DNA of 64,000 nucleotides, taken from assembly GCA_914767885.1 (NCBI GenBank), contig CAJZBQ010000011.1, positions 992,001-1,056,000 on the forward strand, written 5' to 3'. Position 1 is the stretch's first letter; the number at the start of each line of letters is the position of its first letter. The notes under the pieces were generated by a model. It was not told the DNA's origin. It saw only the letters and a program-made list of their open reading frames with translations, and did no database searches. A program made the position numbers and the translations under genes. Source of the DNA: Blepharisma stoltei. Lineage: Eukaryota; Ciliophora; Heterotrichea; Heterotrichida; Blepharismidae. This document shows, piece after piece, positions 44,017-55,138 of this stretch.

Positions 44017-44640
44017 TTACTCATTAGATAGCTCACATGCATTAATGCTCATAGGAAGTATCAATGGAAGACTCTTCTTCTCCTTTGCTATTTTGTGTCC
44101 TAGGATACTATTTGATATCCCTAATTTATTTAGCAGTCCTTCTTGTTGCTTTTTTATGCTTACTTCAGCTTTTTTCTGAATAGGAGGCTTTTCAGCTAAA
44201 ACTGGTCTTTCAATATTATTTACTTTTTCAGGGATATTTTGCTGGTTTTGGTCTTGCTCCAGCATTTTGATTTTCCCATTGATTAAGTTAAGCTTTGCAT
44301 CAGTATCTCCATGTAAGAGCTAAGCCTTCTTTCCAGCTTAACGACTTTATTTTCTAACTCCTTCATAATTATAAATAACTATTTCATGCCCATATTTGAA
44401 TCTGCATCATCATATTGTTTTGTTGTATACTCCAAGCATTGATCTTGAATCAAAGCCTTGCTCTGTAAAATATTCAGATACCAATCTTGAGTACCCCAAA
44501 AGGCAAAAGTGAATTATGGGAAGAGAAGTAGAAGGATTCCCTCAGTGAGTCCTTTCAAATTAATAGGTTCTGAGTACCTAATTGCTTTTAGTTCATTCCT
44601 AAGCTTTTCTCTGTTATTACTTAAATCGACTAAAGACATT
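44017..44640 (-). pseudogene. CEP44 pseudogene, array copy 3
   Basis: Retains the C-terminal block (KMLEQDQNQQNIPEKVNNIE) and a short N-terminal piece. It has a large internal deletion and a frameshift near the end (LGHKIAKEKKSLP). Confidence 0.8.
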
Positions 44641-44708
44641 TATAAATTTCAAAGAAATATAAGAATTATGAGCAGCAGTTATGGCTTATAGCATTTCTAT
44701 ATGTGTTG

Positions 44709-45314
44709 TCAAACTGACCAAGGAGCAGGCTGAGAGACGATATGGGTTCCAAGCGCTTTTCTTTGCTTTATTAATTCTCTAGCGATCGTCTCAAAAGCTA
44801 AATCGACTTGGTACGCGTTCTTTGCACTTGTTTCAATGTATGGGATTCCATATCTCTTGGCTTTCTCTTCAGCTTCTTCTCTAGTAACTTGATAACGATT
44901 TTCAATATCTGATTTGTTTCCGACCAGAATCCTGATGGCGTTTTTATTTGCGTAGCGATCAACTTCATACATCCACATTTGTGTATTTTCAAAGGAATTA
45001 CGGTGTGTTTTGTCAAAAACTATCATGAATCCATCAGCGTCTCTATAATAAGAAGTTCTAGAATTGCGAAATCGCTCGTTCCCTCCTGTATCCCACTACC
45101 TAGCACTTACAATCTGTAATTTAACTGAGGTCTCTCCTAAGTCTAAAGTTCTGATTTTGAAATCGACACCAATTGTTGCCATGGAGATCTTATCGAAAGA
45201 GTCATCTGCAAAACGTAACAATAAGCATGATTTCCCAACACAAGAGTCACCAACAATTACTAATTTGAAAAGATAGTCGCTAATTAAAACTTACTATTCC
45301 TTTCCCTCTTCCAT
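44709..45314 (-). pseudogene. Rab pseudogene, array copy 3
   Basis: Keeps both 15-nt introns and most of the G domain, but G3 is WDTGGNERF instead of WDTAGQERF, and a 1-nt deletion after QPAP leads to an early end without CCS. It could still be expressed, but is unlikely to be a normal membrane-anchored GTPase. Confidence 0.7.
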
Positions 45315-45377
45315 TTAATTATATAAAAATACTAAATAATTTAAAAATAATTGTAAAATCTTGTAAAACGATTTGCA

Positions 45378-45945
45378 TTATTTAGCTTCTGTACCTATGG
45401 CTAAGCTTTTAACATATTCTTTTCGAGCAAATTGATCCATTTCTTTCCATTCTTTGGCTTTAACAGTAATGCACCTTAAACCGCCTATTTTTTCGAGCTG
45501 ATCTTGGATGACTTTAATAAGGTATGTTGTCCCTACTTCTTGGCCATTTTCATCAGGCGCATATAAGACAACAGTTTTATATTTCATCAAAATCACGTCT
45601 GCTCGTCATTTTGTTACCGGATCATCTTGTTCACCTTCGAGTTCTTTTTTAGCTTTCTGAGATTCTCCTAAGCATTTAAAGAAATCATATTTAAACTCTC
45701 TCCTTGATCATCTTTTATTCCATTTTTCATATCGATACGCAACAGCTTGCAAGCTGTCTTCAGTTGGACTTTCATTGAGGGCATTTAAAATAGCATGGAC
45801 CCTCCAATTATATGCAATGTGAGACTCTGTCATCTTAGAAACCTTTAAATCCAAAGCCTTCTGTTTGAGATCTGTGCTTGAAATTAGATTGGACATGCCT
45901 TGGCTCCAACACTGATTTTAGCAAGAATGGCTGGAAGCAAAACAT
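45378..45945 (-). pseudogene. SAP/RAP 3'-end pseudogene, array copy 3
   Basis: Two open pieces match the functional gene (TYLIKVIQDQLEKIGGLRC and KVSKMTESHIAYNW), separated by stops and truncated at the 5' side near 45945. The intact TCCTAAGCATTTAAAGAAAT at about 45667 is the empty counterpart of the MITE site at 48992-49523. Confidence 0.78.
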
Positions 45946-46129
45946 ATAGTGAAACAGGAGAAGCTGGCCCACAAGGGCGATTCTTTGGTAAGTTCAAAGA
46001 ACTAAGATAAGATAGCTTCTGACATCACCATTTAGGAATTAAAAAAGTGGGGCTCTGTCAAAAGTATATACTAAAAAAAAGGAAAACGTAAAATCTGATT
46101 TAATAAGTAAGTAAGTAAGAATATATAAA

Positions 46130-46765
46130 ATTGAATTTTAAAAAAATTAAGTTGCTCATTCGATAGCCACATGCGATAATACTCATAAAAATATCAATGG
46201 AAGACTCTTCTTCTCCTTTGCTATTTTGTATCCTATGGTATTATTTGATATCCCTACTTTAGCCAGCAGTCCTTCTTGTGGCTTTTTATCCTTATTTCAG
46301 CTTTTTTTTTTTCTGAATGGGAGCTTTTTATCTAAAACTGGTCTTTCTATATTTCAGGGATATTTTGCTGACTTTGGTGTTGATCTAGCATTTTGATTTT
46401 CTCATTGATTAAGTTAAGTTTTGATCAGTTTGCTCAATGCATGCGCTAAGCCTACTTTCCAGCTTAACGACTTTATTTTCTAACTCCTTCATAATTATAA
46501 ATAACTGTTTTATACCTATATTTGAATCTGCATCATTATATTGTTTTGTTGTATACTCCAAGCATTGATCTTGAATCAAAACCTTGCTCTGTAAAATATT
46601 CAGATACCAATCTTGAGTACCCCAAAAGGCAAAAGTGAATTATGGGAAGAGAAGTAGAAGGATTCCCTCAGTGAGTCCTTTCAAATTAATAGGTTCTGAG
46701 TACCTGATTGCTTTTAGTTCATTCCTAAGCTTTTCTCTGTTATTACTTAAATCGACTACAGGCAT
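46130..46765 (-). pseudogene. CEP44 pseudogene, array copy 4
   Basis: Multiple small indels plus the same internal deletion junction as copy 3. No long frame remains. Confidence 0.75.
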
Positions 46766-46781
46766 TTAAGAAATATAAGAA

Positions 46782-47432
46782 TTATGAGCAGCAGTTATGG
46801 CTTATAGCATTTATATTTTCTGTTGTCAAACTGATTTTCGGAGCAGGCTTAGAAACGAGAGGAGCTCCAAGCGCTTTTCTTTGCTTTATTAATTCTCTAG
46901 TGATCGTCTCGAATGCTAAATCGACTTGGTACGCGTTCTTTGCACTTGTTTCAATGTATGGGATTCCATAGCTCTTGGCTTTGTGTTCAGCTTCTTCTCT
47001 AGTAACTTGATCACGATTGTCCATATCTGATTTGTTTCCAATCAGCACCTTGATTGCGTTTTTATTTGCGTAGCGATCAACTTCATGCATCCACATTTCT
47101 GTGTTTTCAAAGGAATTACAGTGTGTTTTGTCAAAAACTATCATGAATCAATCAGCGCCTCTAAAATAGGAAGTTTTTATTGCTTGAAATCGCTCTTGCC
47201 CTGCTGTATCCCACTACCTAGCGCTTACAATTTGTAATTTAACTGAGGTTTCTCCTAAGGCTAAAGTTCTGATTTTGAAATTGACACCAATTGTTGAGTA
47301 GGAGATCTCTTCATAAGAGTCATCTGCAAAACGAATCAATAAGAATGATTTCCCAACCCCAGAGTCACCAGCAATTACTAATTTGAAAAATTAGTCGCTA
47401 ATTAAAACTTACTAATCCTTTATCTCTTCCAT
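46782..47432 (-). pseudogene. Rab-like copy 4 with a nonsense codon
   Basis: The best preserved of the extra copies: [26 protein letters not shown] and terminal NCCS are all present, with both 15-nt introns. However the codon after the first intron reads GAC TAA where the intact gene has GAC TAT, giving a stop at about residue 9. TGA is read as Trp in GADWFMIV. Probably a recent pseudogene, or translated only from a later start. Confidence 0.65.
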
Positions 47433-47544
47433 TTAATTATATAGAAATACACCATAATTTAGCAAAATTGTAAAATCTTGTAAAATGATGTTATCGGATC
47501 TTCTTTTTCACCTTCGAGCTCTTTTTTAGCTCTTTTAGATTTTA

Positions 47545-47965
47545 ATCAGGGATATTTTTCTGGTTTTAGTCTTGCTCCAGTATTTTTATTTTCTCATTGA
47601 TTAAGTTAAATTTAGCATCAGTTACTCCATGCAAGAATTAAGCCTATTTTCCAACTTAACGAGTTTATTTTCTAACTCCTTCATAATTATAAACAGCTGC
47701 TTCATGTCATATTTGAATATACATCATCATATTGTTTGGTGTATATTCCAAACATTGATCTTGAATCAAAGCCTTGCTCTGCAAGATATTCAGATACCAT
47801 CTTGAGTATCCCAAAAGGCAAAAGTAAATTATGGGAAGAGAAGTAGAAGGATTCCCTCAGTGAGTCCTTTCAAATTAATAGGTTCTGAGTACCTGATTGC
47901 TTTTAGTTCAATCCTAAGCTTTTCTCTGTTATTACTTAAATCGACTACAGACATTTATAATTTTT
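47545..47965 (-). pseudogene. CEP44 pseudogene, array copy 5
   Basis: A short remnant with the shared deletion junction and further indels. It begins next to a truncated SAP/RAP fragment at about 47486-47545. Confidence 0.7.
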
Positions 47966-47980
47966 AAAGAACTATAAGAA

Positions 47981-48631
47981 TTATAAGAAGCATTTCTGGC
48001 TTGTTGGATTTCTATTTTCTGTTGTCAAACTGATCTTCGGAGCAGGTTGAGAGACGAGAGGGGTTCCAAACTCTTTTCTTTGCTTTATTAATTCTCTAAT
48101 GATCGTCTCGAAAGCTTCATCGACATATAATGAGCTCTTTGCACTTGTTTCAATGTATGGGATTCCATAGCTCATGGCTTTCCCTTTAGCTTCTTCTTTA
48201 GTAACTTGTTCATGATCGTAAAGATCTGATTTGCTTCCTACTAGCATTTTGATAGTGCTTTTTTTTGCGTGACGATCAACTTCATACATCCACATTTCTG
48301 TGCTTTCAAAGGAACTACTGTCTGTTTTGTCAAAAACTATCATGAATCCATCAGCTTTATTAAAATAGGAAGTTGCGATATTACGAAATCGTGATTGCCC
48401 TGGTGTGTCAAACTACCTAACACTTACAATCTGTAATTTAACTAAGGTCCCTCCTAAGTTTAGAGTTCTGCTATTGACATCGATACCAATTGTACTCTGG
48501 TAGATCTCTTTGAAAGATTGATCTAAAAAACGAGTCGATAAGCATGATTTCCCAACGCCATAGTCACCAACAATTAGTAATTTGAAAAAGTAGTCGCTAA
48601 TTAAAACTTACTAATCCCTTTCCCCTTCCAT
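47981..48631 (-). pseudogene. Diverged Rab-like copy 5
   Basis: The frame is largely open, but G3 reads FDTPGQSRF, G4 is GSKSD and the C-terminus is QKCFL instead of NCCS. Intron sites are kept. Either a decaying copy or a diverged GTPase-like protein without normal nucleotide switching. Confidence 0.6.
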
Positions 48632-48682
48632 TTAATTATATAAAAATACTACAAAATTATAAATCTTGTAAAATGATTTGTG

Positions 48683-51600
48683 TTATTTAGTTTCTGTACC
48701 TATGCCTAAGCTTTTAACATATTCTTTTCGAGCAAATTGATCCATTTCTTTCCATTCTTTGGCTTTAACAGTAATGCACCTTAAACCGCCTATTTTTTCA
48801 AGCTGATCTTGGATGACTTTAATAAGGTATGTTGTCCCTACTTCTTGGCCATTTTCATCATAAATCATATTTTCATCAGGCGCATATAAGACAACAGTTT
48901 TATATTTCATCAAAATCACATCTGCTCGCCATTTTGTTATCGGATCTTCTTTATCACCTTCGAGCTCTTTTTTAGCTTTCTGAGATTCTCCTAACTCCCT
49001 GTCTCCTCCGTGAGCTAACAAACCCATTAGAAAAATCCACCCTCCGTTAGCGAACAAAATTTTTTTAATAGAAAAAGTTTTTGTGGAAAAAAAATTTTGA
49101 TATATAAGTGATAATTAGCTTTTTAAACATATTGCGTTTTAAAACATACATTTTGCAAATTAAATTAATATTTGCTTTCTAATTTTTACGAAATGGGATT
49201 TTTTTAAATTTCGAATAAAAATTTTTTATCTATAATTTTTTTTAAAAAAAAATTATAGGCATTTCGCCTATATTGCCCGATTTGGGCTGAAATTTGAGAG
49301 CACTTCTTCTCAAGTTGGTTTGGCCAACTTACGTTAGCCAAACCAACAGGAGAGGTAAACTCCCTAAACTCTCTGGCTGGCTTGGCCAACCGAAGTTGGT
49401 CAAACCAACTTGAGAGGAAGTGCTCTCAAATTTAAGCCCATATCGGGCAATATAGGTGAAATGCCTATAGCCCCCTCCGTGAGCGAACAAGATTTTTTTG
49501 TTCGCTCACGGATGGGGAAATAAGCATCTAAAGAAATCATATTTAAAATCTTTCCTTGAACTTCTTTTATCCCACTTTTCATATTGATACGCAACAGCTT
49601 GCAAGCTTTCTTCAGTTGGACTTTCATTGAGGGCATTTAAAATAGCATGGACCTTCCAATTATATGCAATGTGAGACTCTGTCATCTTAGAAACCTTTAA
49701 AACTTCAAAGCCTTCAGTTTGAAATCTTGGCTTGAAATTAGATTGGACATATCTTGGCTCCAACACTGATTTTAGCAAGAATGGCTGGAAGCAAAACATA
49801 TTTGATTTAGGGTTTAGCACTGGAGACTCTACTGGCTCTCCCGCATAAATTGCATGGAGGAATTTTTGAATCAAATGAGAGAGCGTATCTAGTTTATCAA
49901 GATTCAAAAATAGAAGGCTGGCAATTACTTCTTGAGGAGCTTCTGACCATAACTTGAGACCATCAATTTTATTATAAACTTTATCAACAAACCTGTCATT
50001 ATCTCCAACAACAGATAAATAATCCAGAATTTTTTTAATCACTTCAAATAATTCTTCTTTCTCTGTGGTATCTGAAAGTAATTTATCAAATTTTTGAGGC
50101 AAATCTTTGATAAAAATCCTTTTGCTTATCAAAGTTTCCAATATAGTTAGGGTATCATAATTAATATCAATTGCCGATAAATTCATATGTTCTTTGATCT
50201 CTTCTTCTGATTCTATACCTCTGCTTTCACCAGATAAATTTGCATTGATTTTTTCAAGCTTTTCTTTGAACTCTTCGCTGATATCGTCTTCCTCTGCATG
50301 TTTATCGATAAATTGACATATTATTTTGACAAGAGCAGGATTTTCGTCATCAAGGCAATTTGCTAAAAATATTGAAAGAGGCTCATATTGCAAATCGTGA
50401 CTTACTAGCTTATTGAGCCAATTCACAAATTCCTTTATTACAGGTTTTGCAATAGGAGGATGTTTGTTTTGAATATAGCTTAAATTTTCAGTGAGACGAG
50501 CTGCTGTTTGATATTCTCCTATCTTTCCTAGCATAATAATAGTATTGATCAAAGGCTCCCCATATAAGTTCTGGTACCTTGTTTTTGTAATAAATTTATG
50601 CATATTTTGTGGAGGGACCTCAAATAAATTATATTGAATTGCGAACGAGTACTCTTTAAAGCTAGAAGCGAGGCTCAAAATTTCATTCCTTAAACTCCTG
50701 AGCTCAGTTTTGTCAATTTTTTTGGAGCGAGCGAGCTGACTGTGTACAGAAGATAAATAAAAAATGGTTTCTGGGTTCGCAGAGCTTTTATCTAGTAATT
50801 CTAGTGACATCCAGATTGACTTTGAAATCATGCTTGGTGATAAATGCGCTTGGTATACCCATATAAGCTTTGCATAAATGTCTACAGTAAAAGTTGTAGG
50901 ACTACTTGTGAGGATATCCAAAGCTGGGATTGTGTTTGTAAGCATGCTCAAATAATATTCATAAACCAATTTTTTGCATTCTGGGTTATCTTTCAAATGC
51001 TTTAGAAGCTCAAGGGCTACAGTTTTGATCTCTTCTTTAATAGGTGGTAATGAGGAGTCAACTTGATAATTAAAAATTGGCCTCTCCTTTACTAATTCAA
51101 GAATTTTCCATAGTAATTGCTCTCCAATTCTTTGATCGATACTTATTGGAGATTCTTGAAGCTTTTTTATTAATGTATTGATTAGATTCAATGAAAGATC
51201 GTTAATTCCTGCATCAACTTGGAGTGAACTTATTGCGAGAGCCATGAGACAATTAACTGTAATTTGCTCATGTGGAAGTTCTAAAAATTTAGCAATAAAT
51301 TTTTCTAACTCTAATTTTGGAGGATATGGCTTGGCTTGCGACAAATTGTAAAAAAATTCAACAGTTTTCTGCAAAAGTCCTTCGTTTTGAATAAAATTTT
51401 CTGCAGCCTTAATTACTTCATTTAAGACGCTTAAAGATAAAAAATCATTTTTGTGTAAAATAAAGCATACTTCCATCATTAAGCTAAAATGGGTAGCCTT
51501 TTTTGATATTCAATTATCTAGCTGTCTTCTATTTATTTCAATCATTAATTGAGTAGGCACCGGCACACGATAATTGTTTATGTTCGACACTGCAATGCAT

Positions 51601-53494
51601 ATATCATAGAATCTGCCATTTTTGAATTTATCATGTATAAGTGGTAATATCTTACTTATACTTGAATTAAGATTACGATTTGACTTTTCAAAAGGTGGTA
51701 GATTTTTGAGAAGCAATAATAATTCCTGCTCACTCTCCCCTTTGTAATTAACACCATTGTTAAATTTTTTTAAAACGCCCAAGGAAACAAAAAATTAATT
51801 TTAATTATAATATACATAAAATGGCCGGAGACGAGCGCCCCGACCCTCCGTGGCAAGCGTCCTTATGCATACCGGACGTGATTTTTGGATAAGGAGAGCT
51901 ATTCAAGAGAAGGGCTAGCCTTGAGGCGAGAGCTCAGCACAATTTCCGCTGATTTTGTGGCTTGGCCCGGGCAGCAGTTTTTCACATTCTTTGTGCCAGT
52001 AGCACCGAGGCACAGGCAGATGCAAGGTAGTTACCTGCTTAGGCTACTTGGTGGCTTCGTCCCGAATCCCGTAAGGGTTGAGTTCTTTCTCGGAGATAAT
52101 CGGAAAAGAGGGGAAGGCCAGGCTCGACAGAGATCTCAGAGGCGTAAGTCTCTCCAGTTAAAAGGATCCCTCAAAGGGGTGATCTAGCCGAGCTACGCAG
52201 GGTTTGGTAATGCTGGCGCTTGAGTTGGAAACGGTGGTTCCCGTCAAAATCCAGGTCATCCGGATCAGGAGAGAAATATCAATACCGAGAAACCGGGGGT
52301 TTCAACCCGGGCTCAAGTTGCCTTGAGGGAGCCCACCCCGAAGCGACTTAAGTCGCTGCGGAATGCACGGTGCTTAGGAAGTGGGGACTATAAATACTCA
52401 TCATTAATCTAATCAAATCTAATTTAATTATAATATTTATGCTTTATAATGCAAGTTAATTAAAAATGAGAGCAAAAATAACTAGATTTCATTATATTAC
52501 TTATAGCCCAGGGCGATCAAAAATCGCTCCTGGGTTATAACACTTATATATTAAAATTTGTTTTAAATTATTTTTATTCTCAGAATGTGGCTTTTTCCCA
52601 AAAAAAAAGATTTTTTCCATTGATTTTTCTTGCTCATGGTTGAGAGGGGGAGTCAGTATAATGACTGAAATCTGAAGTATTTATTAATTTTTCAACAAAA
52701 GCATTACTAATTTGATCATAAACAACTTGAGGATAATCGAAGTTATCTCTGCCTAAATATCTCATAAAAGCTAAATCCATCATGTCTAAGTCATTGATTG
52801 AATTTATTAAATGCCGAACTATAGCATGAGTTCAACTCCTAGAAGTTGCTTCAACTTCATTTAAGCTATAGCTAACTTCGTTAATTGTTAAGATTGCTCT
52901 TACAATTTTAATCGTTCTTCTGGCATCTAAAGATGAAATTGGTATTTTTTGTAAAAACTCCTTAAATTTGTTGCGATCTATGGATTGCAAGATTCCAAGA
53001 TTGTATAAAGATACCTGGAGAATATCTGATAATCCATCTATTAATTTTCACAATTTGTCGTCATATATTTTATTTTCTTCAGTCATTTCAAGGTATGTAA
53101 TGATATCTTTAAAATCAATTTCCTCATTCAATTTTTGTATGTTTAAAACTTTTTGAGAATAAGGATCTGGATGGCCATTTAAGTGTTTTGGCTTATTTAG
53201 ATCAATTGAGAAAGATTGGGTATTATAATTTAATGCATCGTCAATAAGAGATTGGCTAGGTATTTTTCTTTTTCTGGTAATGCTTTTAGATGGTTCTTGC
53301 TGAGAAGATTGATTTTCCATGGTGCTTTCTGACTTGCTACTTTCATTAAGATTATTTTCATATTTCATCATTCTTTCGATTAACTGATCTTTTAAGCCAT
53401 AGACTGGAAGATTTCTTGACTTTAATTCCATTCTCAGCTGATTGACCGTAAAGGCTTTTCACTTCTCTATGGAAAAAAGTCTTTTGATTATCAT
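48683..53494 (-). CDS. SAP-domain / RAP-like helical-repeat protein, interrupted by two composite MITEs
   Basis: Blocks 53494-52656, 51782-49524 and 48994-48683 form one open frame of about 1,135 aa. The N-terminus MIIKRLFSIEKW may target mitochondria. It is followed by a SAP motif (FTVNQLRMELKSRNLPVYGLKDQLIERM). A long helical-repeat region resembles FASTK/HEAT arrays. The C-terminus (TTYLIKVIQDQLEKIGGLRC, then ITVKAKEWKEMDQFARKEYV) looks like a RAP domain. Proteins with RAP domains handle organellar RNA, which is the proposed role. TGA is Trp at DKLWKLI, SRSWTHA and LDNWISK. Excision at 48992/49521 gives RCLGESQKAKK in frame. The 52.6 kb junction is not fully resolved. Confidence 0.72.
48992..49523. 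mobile_element. MITE-like IES, family A, with nested foldback
   Basis: TAA-CTCCCTGTCTCCTCCGTGAG left and GGATGGGGAAA-TAA right. Array paralogues at about 43770 and 45670 show the uninterrupted TCCTAAGCAT site with a single TAA. That is direct proof of the TAA duplication and of insertion after the array duplicated. A 216-bp foldback is inserted at 49254-49469. Confidence 0.9.
49254..49469. repeat. Foldback element TATAGGC...GCCTATA
   Basis: Long inverted arms (TATAGGCATTTCGCCTATAT, GAGAGCACTT.TTCTCAAG, GTTGGTTTGGCCAAC) inserted at a TA inside the family A MITE. In other copies the site reads AAATTAACCCCC. Confidence 0.82.
51813..52422 (+). mobile_element. Retroposon R7 (TAATC tail)
   Basis: Target duplication TTTAATTATAATAT on both sides. 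The body begins AAAATGGCCGGAGACGAGC and ends ATTAATCTAATCAAATCTAA, the TAATC-type tail in plus orientation. This orients the copies at 2850, 14871 and 58413 on the minus strand. GC-rich, no conserved ORF. Confidence 0.82.
52502..52539. repeat. Micro-foldback TATAGCCCAGG
   Basis: A 38-bp imperfect palindrome, TATAGCCCAGGGCGAT..ATCGCTCCTGGGTTATA, inserted in the family A interior. Confidence 0.6.
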
Positions 53495-53812
53495 TTTTAT
53501 TTATCAAATATACCATAAAGCCATTTGCTTAACTATAGTAAGAACTTTATGAATTTTGCTATGGTTTTAAGTTTTTATTAGCGAAATCGTATAATTTTCC
53601 TTAATTCCCATTAAATATTAAATTGGAGCAAATATAAAAAAATTTCCAGTTTTTAATGAACTCTAAGCTAAATTTAGCTATATTCACTCTTTGAATTAAA
53701 AACTTAGCAATATGCATTTCTTATTACCATTGAGCTGAGAAAGATTACAATTTCTTAAAAGGCAGCATTTTTCTATTGATATTTACCTCCTTTTTCATTT
53801 CTTCAAATAAAA
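53495..53812. other. Intergenic between divergent genes
   Basis: An AT-rich 318-bp stretch between the SAP/RAP gene (minus) and the cyclin gene (plus). Expected to hold both promoters. No motif was recognised. Confidence 0.4.
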
Positions 53813-55029
53813 ATGTCATTTCTTATTGATAGATTTAAAAATTCTGATTTTGATGAAGTAGCAAATGAAAAAGAAAATGAGAGTAAACTTCCTCATATGA
53901 ATGAGGAACCAATAAATCCATCCAAAAACCTCAGAAAAAAGCTGAATTTAAATGATACCGTTTATTCTGATTATGGCTCTTGCATAAAATCGCTTTTAAT
54001 AGCTAAATCCCCCTTAGTAAACAAGCAGAGCTATTAGATAAATTCTACTTATTTGGGAAATTAGCCTATCAGTAAGCAAGCAAAAAATATTATTATATAT
54101 AAATGATAATTTCTGTAATAAATCTATCGATAATTTTACTAAATTCAAAACAGTTTATTTTTTTTAAAATAAACTTTATGAAATTATGAAATGAAATTAA
54201 TTTTTTAATTATAAATATTCCTAAAATCGAAAAATATTAACAACTTATATTTAATTTTTTAAAATTAAATTCCCTGAGCGCAAAAATATTTAATTTGGTC
54301 CAGAGAGTAGAAAAGAGTAAAGAAACTGAATACGACACTTCAGATTGCTTGGCAAATCATCGTATAACTGAGGATCAACGCAGCAAAATGGTCGATTGAA
54401 TTGCAGAAGTCATTCACATTTTCAATTGCTCAATTGAAACTTTCTTTTTAGCAGTAAAGATAATGGATCGCTATTTTAAACTGCTAAAGCGGACGGTTGG
54501 TATTGAAGAACTTCACGTAATTGGAGCAGCCAGCATATACATTGCATCGAAATTTCAAGACATAGTTCCATTGACCATGAATACTTTATATTCAAAAGTT
54601 GTTCATTGTATCTTGCCAACAAGCTACATAAAAAAGGTCGAAAGAGATATTCTTCATACCTTGAATTATCAGCTAGATTTTCCGACTGTATTAGAATTTT
54701 TATACCCCCATTTAATAGGCCAAAATGACGAATTTTCAAAAACAGCCATCGTAATCTCCGAATTATCTCAGCTCAGCTACGAGTTATCATCCCTAAAGCC
54801 TTCTCATCTTGCATTAGCAATTTATATCCTTGCCCGACAAGTCATTCTAAAGCATGAACAAATTTATATCCGAGGCCCTGTGCTTGAAGCCCTTAACGAA
54901 CTGAAAAAGTTCCTCATTGACTACTGCTTCAACTGCAACGAAATGGTGTCAATCTTGACCAACTACAACGCAAAAATAAATTTAAACACAGGCAAACTGC
55001 TTGAGTTTAAAGACGAATCCTTCATGTAA
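53813..55029 (+). CDS. A/B-type mitotic cyclin
   Basis: CDS join(53813..54019,54310..55029), 308 aa. The cyclin N-box follows the signature RSKMVDWIAEVIHIFNCSIETFFLAVKIMDRYF (Trp from TGA), then ELHVIGAASIYIASKFQDIVPL. A C-terminal cyclin fold carries LDFPTVLEFLYPHL. It should activate a CDK at mitosis. The N-terminal 90 residues are short and have no clear destruction box. A decayed IES at 54018-54309 separates the N-terminus; TA-to-TA removal gives AKSPLVEKSKETEYD in frame. Confidence 0.88.
54018..54309. mobile_element. Decayed family A IES in the cyclin gene
   Basis: The interior keeps family A features in reverse orientation (TATATAAATGATAATTTCTG, and CCTGAGCGCAAAAATATTT near the right end). 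The C/G-run ends are lost. Boundaries are TA (AGTA shared), with 290 bp removed in frame. Confidence 0.65.
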
Positions 55030-55138
55030 AATTACATTAGATAATTCTTTCCTATTAACCCCTCAAATTTTAGTTTAAATAAAAGATTAATTGATTTTTG
55101 ATTGGGCCATATCTATTATTTCTAATATGGAATTGTAA

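Larger units (their letters stand above)
39440..48680. repeat. Tandem array of CEP44 / Rab / SAP-RAP 3'-end blocks
   Basis: About five head-to-tail copies of a block of roughly 1.1-2.1 kb: [CEP44 - Rab - 3' end of the SAP/RAP gene]. Copy 1 (39.44-41.51 kb) has intact CEP44 and Rab. Copy 2 (41.94-43.96), copy 3 (43.97-46.0), copy 4 (46.0-47.5) and copy 5 (47.5-48.66) are broken. Copies 3-5 share the same internal CEP44 deletion (GATCTTGAATCAAA.CCTTGC), so they descend from one already damaged copy. Confidence 0.82.
51783..52655. mobile_element. Family A MITE remnant with nested retroposon and micro-foldback
   Basis: The right end is GAGGGGGAG-TCA, with the family A interior at 52423-52640 (CTAGATTTCATTATATTACTT). 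The left end is degenerate near 51783. A retroposon with 14-bp TSD occupies 51813-52422 and a 38-bp palindrome lies at 52502-52539. It separates two coding blocks of the SAP/RAP gene. Confidence 0.65.

Noticed and set aside
51834-52390. Structured RNA gene in GC-rich DNA
   Set aside because: Flanking 14-bp duplication and TAATC tail identify it as a retroposon copy.
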